From NCBI GenBank assembly GCA_003527165.1, contig DPSI01000587.1:1-7957 (forward strand): DNA of 7,957 bases, written 5' to 3'. Shown here piece after piece: positions 1 to 6,321 of this stretch (positions are counted from its first letter, which is position 1; each line of letters starts with the position of its first letter). Under the pieces are notes generated by a model that searched no databases, had not been told where the DNA came from, and worked only from the letters and a program-made list of their open reading frames with translations. The position numbers and the translations under genes were made by a program. This DNA comes from Pseudomonas sp. (GTDB lineage Bacteria > Pseudomonadota > Gammaproteobacteria > Pseudomonadales > Pseudomonadaceae).

Positions 1-1
1 T

Positions 2-691
2 AACGAAGAATACGAGCGCGTTGAAGGTGTCGACAACGGCGTTATCCTCCATCTCAAGTCGGGCAAGAAGATCAAGGCGGATGCTTTCCTCTGGTGTAAC
101 GGGCGGACCGGTAACACCGACAAGCTTGCCTTGGAAAACATCGGTCTGAAGGTCAACAGCCGCGGACAGATTAAGGTCGACGAGCATTACCGCACCGACG
201 TCGGCAATATCTACGCGGCGGGCGATGTGATCGGCTGGCCATCGCTGGCCAGTGCGGCTTACGACCAGGGCCGTTCGGCTGCCGGCAGCATCGTCGAGAA
301 TGACAGCTGGCGCTTCGTCGACGACGTGCCAACCGGTATTTACACCATTCCGGAGATCAGCTCGATTGGCAAGAACGAGCGTGAACTCACCGAGGCGAAG
401 GTGCCCTACGAAGTAGGCAAGGCGTTCTTCAAGGGGATGGCGCGAGCGCAGATATCAGCCGAGCCGGTAGGTATGCTGAAGATTCTTTTCCACCGCGAAA
501 CGCTCGCGGTGCTCGGCGTGCATTGCTTCGGCTATCAGGCGTCGGAAATCGTGCACATCGGCCAAGCGATCATGAACCAGCCGGGTGAGGCGAATACGCT
601 CAAGTACTTCATCAACACCACCTTCAACTACCCGACCATGGCCGAAGCTTATCGCGTCGCTGCGTTTGACGGGCTAAACCGGCTTTTTTGA
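2..691 (+). CDS. sthA: Soluble pyridine nucleotide transhydrogenase, C-terminal part (5' truncated by window)
   Basis: This is the last 229 codons of a protein that is usually about 464 aa; the reading frame is already open at base 2, so the N-terminal FAD-binding and disulfide-type region lies outside the window. The enzyme is a cytosolic FAD flavoprotein that passes hydride between NADPH and NAD+, balancing the two pools. Visible here are the second FAD-binding motif [20 protein letters not shown] (about 205-264) and the C-terminal dimerisation domain from about [13 protein letters not shown] onward. Near the end, NYPTMAEAY (626-652) stands where lipoamide dehydrogenases and glutathione reductases carry the catalytic HPT motif. 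The Tyr in place of His is a known trait of transhydrogenases and separates this protein from Lpd. The C-terminus GLNRLF is typical of SthA. The stop is TGA at 689-691, directly after a run of six T (684-689). The gene converges on the phosphodiesterase operon. Confidence 0.95.
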   Translation, partial: NEEYERVEGVDNGVILHLKSGKKIKADAFLWCNGRTGNTDKLALENIGLKVNSRGQIKVDEHYRTDVGNIYAAGDVIGWPSLASAAYDQGRSAAGSIVENDSWRFVDDVPTGIYTIPEISSIGKNERELTEAKVPYEVGKAFFKGMARAQISAEPVGMLKILFHRETLAVLGVHCFGYQASEIVHIGQAIMNQPGEANTLKYFINTTFNYPTMAEAYRVAAFDGLNRLF

Positions 692-695
692 GCGG

Positions 696-724
696 CTCCG
701 ACCGGTGGCCTGAGCCGGTCGGAG
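696..724 (+). terminator. Hairpin downstream of sthA, probable transcription terminator without a U-tract
   Basis: A perfect 10-bp stem, CTCCGACCGG (696-705) with CCGGTCGGAG (715-724), encloses a 9-nt loop and starts 4 nt after the sthA stop codon. Position and strength fit an end-of-transcript hairpin. No T-run follows it; the only T-run nearby (684-689) lies before the stem. It may therefore act as an mRNA 3'-end stabiliser or need help from Rho or from the second hairpin at 782-803. Confidence 0.5.
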
Positions 725-781
725 AGGATACCCGTAACTGGCGCTGGCCAAATCGGGAGAGTTTTTGAGGGCAGCTGAAAC

Positions 782-803
782 GAGGCCGCCGAACGGCGGC
801 CTC
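782..803 (-). terminator. Rho-independent terminator of the phosphodiesterase operon, possibly bidirectional
   Basis: On the minus strand GAGGCCGCC (803-795), loop GTTC and GGCGGCCTC (790-782) form a perfect 9-bp GC-rich stem with a tetraloop. It begins 8 nt after the TGA of the phosphodiesterase gene, and GTTTC follows. The T-tract is short but the hairpin is of the common pseudomonad terminator form. Read on the plus strand it is followed by TCGTTACTTC, so it could also stop leftover sthA transcripts. Confidence 0.75.
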
Positions 804-811
804 TCGTTACT

Positions 812-1534
812 TCACGCCTTGCGCAGCGTGGTGACGGCGAGGCCGGGATAGTCGGTAATCAGGCTGTCGACGCCGAAATCGGCTAGTCGGCGCATGAGCG
901 CCGGTTCGTTCACCGTCCAGACCGACACGTGCAGCCCTTGCTGGCGAGCTTTGGCGATCCGCTCGGGGGTGCATAGCGTCCATTTTAGTGCCAGCAGCTC
1001 GCAGTCGTATTGCTTGGCCACTTTCAGCGGGTCGAGCCAGTCATATTCGGCTACCAGTCCGCACGACAGTTCGGGGGCCAGTCGCTTCAGGGCTCGCAAC
1101 ACTTCCCGTGATCCGGATGTGACGGTAACCCGATCAAGCAGGCCATGACGTTCTGCCAGTTCCTTGATGGCCAGCACCGAACGCGCGGCACGCACCCGCG
1201 AGGCGCTTTTGACTTCCAGCTGCCAATGGTCGAAATCGCATTTCTCGAACAACTCCGACAGGCGCGGGATCGGGCAAGGTTGCTTCCAGCCTGGCCCACC
1301 GTTGCGCGCGTCGTAGCGAACCAGCTCTTGTGCGTCGTGTTCCACTACCTTACCGCGTTGCCCGGTGGTGCGCTTGAGCGTCGGGTCATGGATGACCATG
1401 AGCTCACCGTCTTTGGACAAATGTAGATCCAGCTCGCAGCGGCGTACGCCATGGGCGAGGCATTGCTGAAAACCGACCAGGGTATTTTCCGGAGCTTCAC
1501 CCTTTGCGCCGCGGTGGCCGTAGATCAGGGTCAC
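812..1534 (-). CDS. Glycerophosphodiester phosphodiesterase, cytosolic (UgpQ-like)
   Basis: A 240-aa GDPD-family TIM-barrel enzyme, close to the roughly 247 aa of E. coli UgpQ. It hydrolyses glycerophosphodiesters from phospholipid turnover to sn-glycerol 3-phosphate and an alcohol, using a divalent metal. The family motifs are all present: H7-R8-G9 and PENT (15-18) at the N-terminus, E34-x-D36 as metal ligands, H49-D50-P51 as the second catalytic His, E107-x-K109 in QLEVK, VSVWTVN near residue 205, and the C-terminal DSLITDYP strand. There is no signal peptide, which argues for a cytosolic UgpQ type rather than periplasmic GlpQ. The start is GTG at 1534, overlapping the upstream TGA as GTGA. 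The motif-bearing HRG lies only six residues from this start, so a later start is excluded. The ribosome binding site is weak (GCGAG in the upstream coding end), consistent with translational coupling. It is the last gene of the operon; the exact substrate range is not visible. Confidence 0.93.
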   Translation of the reverse strand: MTLIYGHRGAKGEAPENTLVGFQQCLAHGVRRCELDLHLSKDGELMVIHDPTLKRTTGQRGKVVEHDAQELVRYDARNGGPGWKQPCPIPRLSELFEKCDFDHWQLEVKSASRVRAARSVLAIKELAERHGLLDRVTVTSGSREVLRALKRLAPELSCGLVAEYDWLDPLKVAKQYDCELLALKWTLCTPERIAKARQQGLHVSVWTVNEPALMRRLADFGVDSLITDYPGLAVTTLRKA

Positions 1535-1836
1535 GGTTGTATATCTCGCTGTGATGGAGGGAGGCGTTGGTGATGTATGACGCTGTCGATCACTCGGTTA
1601 TTTTCGAAGTAAACCGAAAATTTGCGGTAATCCCACCGCGTGATGGGCGGCTGACCGACAGCGGGATGTTCTTCATCGGCGAGCCCGAAGCGCTCGAGTA
1701 CCTGGTTCTGGGCGTCGCCCCGACTGGGGAGGGTCAGCTGGGCGTGGCCTTGCTGGCCAACGGGAATACGAATGACGTCGGCATATGCGGGGGCGAAGAG
1801 TGCAATTGTCAGGAAGGGGATTAGTAACTGATGCAT
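1531..1836 (-). CDS. Small exported protein of unknown function
   Basis: A 101-aa protein whose function I cannot name. Residues 1-19 look like a Sec signal peptide: a hydrophobic LLIPFLTIALFAP core and an A-Y-A cleavage site before D20. The n-region is unusual in having His but no Lys or Arg. No lipobox Cys is present, so the mature protein of about 82 residues should be soluble in the periplasm. The mature part contains GDAQNQVLERFGLADEEHP (40-58), then TRWDYRKFSVYFENNRVIDS (66-85). This order (G...V...FG, then W.Y..F.V.FE...V) resembles small BamE/SmpA-like or DUF2845-like periplasmic folds; that is inference from pattern only. The start ATG is 3 nt after the PilZ stop and 8 nt after AAGGAA (1850-1845). 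The end overlaps the phosphodiesterase start. Being between a c-di-GMP-type protein and a phospholipid-degrading enzyme gives no clear function. Confidence 0.85.
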   Translation of the reverse strand: MHQLLIPFLTIALFAPAYADVIRIPVGQQGHAQLTLPSRGDAQNQVLERFGLADEEHPAVGQPPITRWDYRKFSVYFENNRVIDSVIHHQRLPPSQRDIQP

Positions 1837-1839
1837 GTT

Positions 1840-2412
1840 TCAGGTTCCTTGCAGGCTTTCACGAGCCAGGCGTCGTTCCGTCGCCTGTTTCTGCAGGATA
1901 TGTCGCGCGAGCAGCTGCCGTTGTGCATCAGTCAACGCTTCGAATGACGTCCCGATTGCAAACTGTCCGTCATGCAGTGCCTGGCAGCTCGCGATGCGTG
2001 CGGTCAGCAACATGCCCAGACCTTGTGGCATCAGCATCAGCTTAAGCGTCCAGGTCGAGCCCTCGTCGAGCGGTCGATCATTGACGAAACTGATGCCGCC
2101 TTCCGACAGAACCACCTCGCGCACCGGCCCGAGGTCTTTCAGCAGGTCCTGCGCGAGCGCCTGGCCTATGAGGTCGATGCGCTTGTTCTGCACTTTCAGA
2201 TAGTTGGCCAGTGTGCGGTTGCCCTCGGCTATCTGACGCAGCAGATGCTGAGCTTCGAAGTCGAGTTGGTGCAACTCACCAAGCAGCTCGAACAGTTGTA
2301 TCGAGCCGCTGCCGGGGACTGTTTCGGCGTGTTCCGGCGGCAGGATTTCCAGTGCGATCATGTCCTCGATACGATAGTATTCGCGGCGATCTTCGGTGTC
2401 ATCTGTGGGCAT
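1840..2412 (-). CDS. PilZ-domain protein (PA2989-like), putative c-di-GMP receptor
   Basis: A 190-aa soluble protein. The N-terminus carries the c-di-GMP-binding R-x-x-x-R element as RREYYR (R10 and R14). A predicted helical stretch follows (about 38-92, with QLFELLGELHQLDFEAQHLL and KVQNKRIDLIGQALAQDLL). The beta-barrel part starts near residue 97 with REVVLSEGGISF and ends at FAIGTSFEALTDAQRQLLARHILQKQ. In canonical PilZ domains the second motif is [D/N]-x-S-x-x-G; here it reads V101-L-S103-E-G-G106, so the Asp/Asn is missing. Nucleotide binding is plausible but not assured. From synteny this is the counterpart of P. aeruginosa PA2989 (recalled, not checked). The frame is open upstream to 2469, but the ATG at 2412 is preferred: AGGGA sits 5 nt before it, and the extra 19 residues would overlap the putative promoter. 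It is the first gene of the operon and divergent from lolC. Confidence 0.88.
   Translation of the reverse strand: MPTDDTEDRREYYRIEDMIALEILPPEHAETVPGSGSIQLFELLGELHQLDFEAQHLLRQIAEGNRTLANYLKVQNKRIDLIGQALAQDLLKDLGPVREVVLSEGGISFVNDRPLDEGSTWTLKLMLMPQGLGMLLTARIASCQALHDGQFAIGTSFEALTDAQRQLLARHILQKQATERRLARESLQGT
1845..1850 (-). promoter_or_regulatory. Ribosome binding site of the small exported protein gene
   Basis: AAGGAA on the minus strand lies within the last codons of the PilZ gene, 8 nt before the ATG at 1836. It supports that start and a polycistronic message. Confidence 0.6.
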
Positions 2413-2417
2413 GTCGA

Positions 2418-2422
2418 TCCCT
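2418..2422 (-). promoter_or_regulatory. Ribosome binding site deciding the PilZ gene start
   Basis: AGGGA on the minus strand, 5 nt before the ATG at 2412. No comparable site precedes the longer alternative start at 2469, which is why the shorter 190-aa protein is chosen. Confidence 0.65.
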
Positions 2423-2441
2423 AAACTGCAGTGATGGCTTG

Positions 2442-2469
2442 AGTGTAGCAGGCCGCCTGGCAACGTCAT
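2442..2469 (-). promoter_or_regulatory. Candidate sigma-70 promoter of the PilZ operon
   Basis: On the minus strand, ATGACG (2469-2464, four of six matches to the -35 consensus), a 16-nt spacer and TACACT (2447-2442) preceded by TGC, an extended -10 signature. Transcription would start near 2435, giving a leader of about 23 nt with the AGGGA site. I found no equally good promoter on the plus strand for lolC in this 100-bp divergent gap (2413-2512). Confidence 0.45.
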
Positions 2470-2512
2470 TCAGCTTGTTATTTCCTGCCAGCGAAAGCGA
2501 ACTCATCGATTT

Positions 2513-3760
2513 ATGTTCAGACCGCTGTCCGTGTATATCGGGGCGCGCTACACACGCGCCAGACGTCGCAGCCTCTTCGTCTCCTTCATATCCTTCACTT
2601 CCATGATCGGGCTCGCACTCGGCGTGCTGGTGATGATCGTCGTGCTGTCGGTGATGAATGGTTTCGACCATGAAATGCGCAACCGCGTGCTCGGCATGGT
2701 CCCGCACGCCACGATCGAAAGTCCGACGCCAGTCGACGACTGGCAAACGTTGGGGCAGCGACTCGCGCAGCATCCGCAGGTCGCGGCGGTGGCGCCATTC
2801 ATTCAGATGCAGGGCCTGTTGACCCATCGCGGTCAGGTCACCAAGACACTCATCAATGCAGTGGACCCGGCGGTCGAGCCGGATGTATCCATCGTTGGCC
2901 AGTTCTTTCGTGAGGGCGCACTGGAAGATCTGGCGCCCGGCGAGTTCGGCATCGTGATCGGCGACAAGGCGGCCGAAAAACTCGGTGTCGCAGTGGGTGA
3001 CAAGATCACCTTCGTGGCCCCTGAAGTAACGGTCACGCCAGCAGGTGTTTTCCCGCGTATGAAACGCTTCACCGTGCGTGGCATCTTTCACGTGGGGGCG
3101 GGCGAGATCGATGGATATGTGGCGATGGCCAATATTACCGACCTCGCACGCCTGCATCGCTGGAGGCCGGACCAGGTTCAGGGGCTGCGCCTGCGTTTCG
3201 TCGATCTGTTCCAAGCACCGCGTATCGCCTGGGAGCTGGCGGGCCAGCTGGGCGACGATTTTTACTCCCGGGACTGGACCCGTACCCACGGCAATCTTTA
3301 CCAGGCGATCCGCATGGAAAAGGCCATGATCGGCCTGTTGCTGCTGCTGATCGTCGCGGTAGCCGCCTTCAATATCATTTCCACGCTGGTCATGGTCGTG
3401 ACCGACAAGCGTGGCGACATAGCCATTCTGCGGACGCTTGGCGCGACGCCACGGCAGATCATGGCGATCTTCATGGTTCAGGGAACGGTCATTGGTGTCG
3501 TCGGCACGCTAGTGGGTGCCTTGCTCGGCGTCTTCGCCGCGCTCAATGTCAGCAGCTGGATCGCCGCGCTGGAGCGGTTGATCGGGCATAAGTTTCTTAG
3601 CGCCGACGTGTACTTCATCGATTACCTGCCGTCCCGGCTGATGGCCGCCGATGTGGTTCAGGTTTGCGTCGCGGCGCTCGTCCTGAGTTTTTTTGCCACC
3701 CTATACCCGGCGTGGCGTGCGGCCCGGACCCAACCGGCCGAGGCGTTACGATATGAGTGA
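2513..3760 (+). CDS. lolC: Lipoprotein-releasing ABC transporter permease, LolC subunit
   Basis: A 415-aa inner-membrane permease of the LolC/LolE family with a C-terminal FtsX-like domain. With LolD and LolE it extracts mature outer-membrane lipoproteins from the inner membrane and hands them to the periplasmic chaperone LolA. The layout is a short cytoplasmic start ([10 protein letters not shown]), membrane segment 1 at about 24-50, a periplasmic domain at about 51-270, and three further membrane segments at about 272-297, 318-345 and 381-401, ending in QPAEALRYE. The segment [15 protein letters not shown] (residues 172-186) matches the LolA-binding hook of E. coli LolC in position and Pro/Gly pattern. 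There is no clear Shine-Dalgarno sequence before the ATG, but the start aligns exactly with that of LolE. The end overlaps lolD by 8 nt. A T7 run occurs at 3688-3694. The lolC or lolE assignment rests on gene order, since both proteins are similar; the family call is firm. Confidence 0.93.
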   Translation: MFRPLSVYIGARYTRARRRSLFVSFISFTSMIGLALGVLVMIVVLSVMNGFDHEMRNRVLGMVPHATIESPTPVDDWQTLGQRLAQHPQVAAVAPFIQMQGLLTHRGQVTKTLINAVDPAVEPDVSIVGQFFREGALEDLAPGEFGIVIGDKAAEKLGVAVGDKITFVAPEVTVTPAGVFPRMKRFTVRGIFHVGAGEIDGYVAMANITDLARLHRWRPDQVQGLRLRFVDLFQAPRIAWELAGQLGDDFYSRDWTRTHGNLYQAIRMEKAMIGLLLLLIVAVAAFNIISTLVMVVTDKRGDIAILRTLGATPRQIMAIFMVQGTVIGVVGTLVGALLGVFAALNVSSWIAALERLIGHKFLSADVYFIDYLPSRLMAADVVQVCVAALVLSFFATLYPAWRAARTQPAEALRYE

Positions 3761-4466
3761 ACTGGTTATGAATGAAAGGTCTCCGAAGGATGGCGCGGTA
3801 CTGAGCTGCCGCAACCTGGGCAAGCGCTACGAACAGGGCCCAGAGTCGGTCAGCGTGCTTTCCGGGTTACAGCTGGAGCTGTTCCCGGGCCAGCGGGTCG
3901 CCATCGTCGGCAGTTCCGGCTCCGGCAAGAGTACGCTCCTGAACCTACTTGGCGGTCTCGATACGCCCAGCGAAGGCAGCGTGTGGCTGGCGGGAGAAGA
4001 GCTGTCCGCGCTCAGCGAAAAGGACCGCGGTCTGTTGCGTAATCGTGCGCTGGGTTTCGTCTATCAGTTCCATCACCTATTGCCAGAGTTTACCGCCCTC
4101 GAGAACGTCTGCATGCCGCTGCTGATCGGCAAGACGTCGATACCCGAAGCACGCACGCGCGCGACCGAATTACTGCAACGGGTGGGGCTCGGCCACCGGC
4201 TGGCGCATAAGCCGTCAGAGCTTTCCGGGGGCGAGCGGCAGCGTGTGGCGATTGCCCGAGCGCTGGCGAACCGTCCGGCGCTGGTACTGCTCGACGAGCC
4301 CACCGGTAACCTCGATCACCATACAGCCCAGGGGATCCAGGACCTGATGCTGGAATTGAGCAGCTCGTTGCGTACCGCCTTTCTCGTCGTTACTCACGAT
4401 CCGCAACTGGCCGGGCAGATGGATCACATACTGCGTCTGGAAGATGGCCAACTGGTGGCTGGCTAA
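3753..4466 (+). CDS. lolD: Lipoprotein-releasing ABC transporter ATP-binding subunit LolD
   Basis: A 237-aa cytoplasmic ABC ATPase, the usual length for LolD (about 230 aa), which powers lipoprotein release by LolC and LolE. All nucleotide-binding elements are intact: Walker [10 protein letters not shown] (53-61), Q-loop Gln105 in [18 protein letters not shown] (a stretch characteristic of LolD), ABC signature LSGGERQR (157-164), Walker B LVLLDEP (177-183), D-loop GNLD (185-188) and H-loop His215. The chosen start is ATG 3753, giving [10 protein letters not shown]; it overlaps the lolC end within ATGAGTGA and has GAGG 9 nt upstream (3740-3743). The frame is open further upstream, but only inside lolC. 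A second ATG at 3768 is possible but has a weaker ribosome binding site. The end shares one base with lolE (TAATG), which points to coupled translation and equal subunit supply. Confidence 0.96.
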   Translation: MSELVMNERSPKDGAVLSCRNLGKRYEQGPESVSVLSGLQLELFPGQRVAIVGSSGSGKSTLLNLLGGLDTPSEGSVWLAGEELSALSEKDRGLLRNRALGFVYQFHHLLPEFTALENVCMPLLIGKTSIPEARTRATELLQRVGLGHRLAHKPSELSGGERQRVAIARALANRPALVLLDEPTGNLDHHTAQGIQDLMLELSSSLRTAFLVVTHDPQLAGQMDHILRLEDGQLVAG

Positions 4467-5713
4467 TGTTCAGGCCGCTCAGCATCTTCATTGGCAGCCG
4501 TTACACCAGGGCCAAGCGTCGCAATCATTTCATCTCGTTCATTTCCCTGACGTCCATGATCGGTCTCTCGCTGGGCGTGCTGGCGATGATCATGGTGCTT
4601 TCCGTCATGAACGGCTTCCAGCGCGAGATGAGCAACCGCATTCTCGGGATGGTGCCGCACGCCGTTATTGCGGGTGATGGGCGGCCGGTTGATGACTGGC
4701 AGTCGCTGGCCGAGCAGCTCCGGGCGCATCCCGGGGTACTCGGCACCGCGCCGATTAGCCAGCTCGAAGGGATGCTTTCATTCAAGGGCTCGATGCAGCC
4801 GATCGAGATCAAGGGGATCGATCCGCAAGCGGAAGGGGAGGTGTCGATTCTTGGCTCGAAGATGATTGCCGGCAGGCTCGATGACCTCAAGCCGGGAGAG
4901 TCCGGGGTAATTCTCGGGCTGATGACGGCGCGTCGATTCGGCCTGAAACTGGGCGACAAGCTCACTCTGATCGTGCCGGAACTCAGTGATGCGCCCGGCG
5001 GTATCACACCGCGCATGCAGCGCCTGAATGTCGTCGGGGTGTTCAAGGTCGGTGCCGAGCTGGACGGCAGTCTGGGTATGATTCATCGGACCGATGCGGC
5101 ACGGATTCTTCGTTGGCAGCCCGATCAGGTCGAAGGCGTGAGAGTCCGGCTGACTGACCTGTACCGGGCTCCGGAAATCGCGGCCGAGCTCGTTGCCAGG
5201 TTAGGCGACGGTTATCGCGGCGAGGACTGGTCGCGTACCCAGGGTAGCTTGTTCAGTGCGATGAAGATGGAGAAAACCATGATCGGTCTGCTGCTGTTGC
5301 TGATCGTGGCGGTTGCCGCGTTCAACATCATCGCCACTTTGATCATGGTGGTGGCTGATAAGCGTGCCGATATAGCGATTCTGCGCACCCTGGGAGCGAC
5401 GCCCCGACAGATCATGGCGATCTTCATGGTGCAGGGCAGCATCATCGGCTTGACCGGTACCTTGATAGGCACCGTCTTGGGTGTGCTAGGCGCCTTGAAC
5501 GTCAGCGCGTTGGTGGCTTGGCTGGAAAAAGTATCGGGCCAGCATATTTTCAGTTCGGATGTCTATTTCATCAGCACCTTGCCATCGGAGTTGCGACTTG
5601 AAGATGTCTTGCTGGTGACCCTGGCGGCGCTGATTCTCAGCTTTCTGGCGACCGTCTACCCCGCCTGGCGTGCCGCACAGACTCAGCCTGCCGAAGCGCT
5701 GCGCTACGAGTAA
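4466..5713 (+). CDS. lolE: Lipoprotein-releasing ABC transporter permease, LolE subunit
   Basis: A second 415-aa LolC/LolE-family permease, collinear with the lolC product over its whole length apart from a one-residue insertion and a one-residue deletion. It starts [10 protein letters not shown] and ends QPAEALRYE like its partner. The order is membrane segment 1 at about 24-50, a periplasmic domain to about 270, then three membrane segments ([18 protein letters not shown] near 272-289, IFMVQGSIIGLTGTLIGTVL near 319-338, and a last one near 381-401). The hook-like loop is DAPGGITPRMQRL (175-187). In E. coli, LolE binds the incoming lipoprotein while LolC docks LolA; whether that split holds here is inference. 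The start ATG shares its A with the lolD stop and no independent ribosome binding site is obvious. The stop TAA (5711-5713) lies within the end of the convergent DUF2062 gene. Confidence 0.93.
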   Translation: MFRPLSIFIGSRYTRAKRRNHFISFISLTSMIGLSLGVLAMIMVLSVMNGFQREMSNRILGMVPHAVIAGDGRPVDDWQSLAEQLRAHPGVLGTAPISQLEGMLSFKGSMQPIEIKGIDPQAEGEVSILGSKMIAGRLDDLKPGESGVILGLMTARRFGLKLGDKLTLIVPELSDAPGGITPRMQRLNVVGVFKVGAELDGSLGMIHRTDAARILRWQPDQVEGVRVRLTDLYRAPEIAAELVARLGDGYRGEDWSRTQGSLFSAMKMEKTMIGLLLLLIVAVAAFNIIATLIMVVADKRADIAILRTLGATPRQIMAIFMVQGSIIGLTGTLIGTVLGVLGALNVSALVAWLEKVSGQHIFSSDVYFISTLPSELRLEDVLLVTLAALILSFLATVYPAWRAAQTQPAEALRYE

Positions 5714-6237
5714 GGCGCGCGTTCGCGGCGGTTCAGCTGACGCTTGCGCCAACTGCGGCTGACCCACCAGCGCCAATAGATCTGCGTGGCGACATAACCC
5801 AATACCGCGACGACCATAGCGACAACAAACGAACCGAGGAACAGCGGTTGCCAGTGACTGTCGAGCATCTGGCGCACCCAGGCGAGGCTGAGTTCCATTG
5901 GCATCGGGGAAACCGGAGTATCCATCAGCCAGGCGCCGACCTTGTAGTTGCAGTAAAAGACCGGCGGCATCGTCAGCGGATTGGTCAGCCAGACCAGGCC
6001 AACGGCTATCGGCAGGTTGGCCCGGGCCGGCACTGCGCACAGAGCGGCGGCCAGCATCTGCATCGGCATCGGGATCATGGCCCAGAACAGGCCAATGGCC
6101 ATCGCCCTGGAAACCGAATGCCGATTGAGGTGAAGCAGGTTGGGGTCGTGAGTCAGTGTGCCGAGAAATCGCAGAGACTTATGCGTCTTTAAGCGATCGG
6201 GGTGTGGCATGTAGCGTTTGAAAAAACGACGCGGCAT
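5704..6237 (-). CDS. DUF2062-family inner-membrane protein
   Basis: A 177-aa protein of the DUF2062 family, whose function is not established. A basic N-terminus (MPRRFFKRYM) leads to a conserved amphipathic part (HDPNLLHLNRHSVSRAMAIG, 30-49). Hydrophobic segments lie at about 44-68, 74-95 and 132-155, followed by a strongly basic tail (RSWRKRQLNRRER). The conserved family elements visible are the G-x-F/W-x-x-x-I-P-x-P-x-Q stretch (49-60) and N-P-L-T-M-P-P (86-92). The start ATG at 6237 has only a weak AGAG-type site ahead of it. The stop TAG (5706-5704) lies inside the end of lolE, so the two convergent genes overlap by 10 nt and no terminator fits between them. It is divergent from comEC, an arrangement I recall from other pseudomonads. 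Sequence alone shows no link to DNA uptake or lipoprotein sorting. Confidence 0.88.
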   Translation of the reverse strand: MPRRFFKRYMPHPDRLKTHKSLRFLGTLTHDPNLLHLNRHSVSRAMAIGLFWAMIPMPMQMLAAALCAVPARANLPIAVGLVWLTNPLTMPPVFYCNYKVGAWLMDTPVSPMPMELSLAWVRQMLDSHWQPLFLGSFVVAMVVAVLGYVATQIYWRWWVSRSWRKRQLNRRERAPYS

Positions 6238-6268
6238 GAAGATTCTCTGGCGGGCTGAAGCGCGCCCG

Positions 6269-6274
6269 ATTATG
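6269..6274 (-). promoter_or_regulatory. Candidate -10 element for the DUF2062 gene
   Basis: CATAAT on the minus strand, five of six matches to the -10 consensus. It would start a transcript near 6262 with a leader of about 25 nt. No recognisable -35 box lies 16 to 18 nt upstream, so this is a weak call. Confidence 0.3.
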
Positions 6275-6321
6275 CCTGAAACGAGACCCGGCGCTGAGAT
6301 GAGTTTGTGACATAGATTCTA

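Noticed and set aside
1145..1426. Plus-strand open frame opposite the phosphodiesterase gene
   Set aside because: It is a shadow of the GDPD gene, whose catalytic residues are all conserved in the minus-strand frame.
2413..2512. Search for a lolC promoter in the divergent gap
   Set aside because: The best plus-strand combination (CTGGCA with TTATTT or TGTTAT) has poor matches and wrong spacing, so no feature was called.
2399..3289. Long open frame of 296 codons on the minus strand opposite lolC
   Set aside because: It lies antisense to a clearly conserved lolC gene, has a His/Arg/Asp-rich composition without recognisable motifs, and would cross the PilZ promoter region. Such frames are common opposite GC-rich genes.
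5486..6040. Open frame of 184 codons on the minus strand spanning the lolE end and the DUF2062 gene
   Set aside because: It is a different frame over two well-supported genes, with Ala/Gly/Arg-rich composition and no ribosome binding site or motif.
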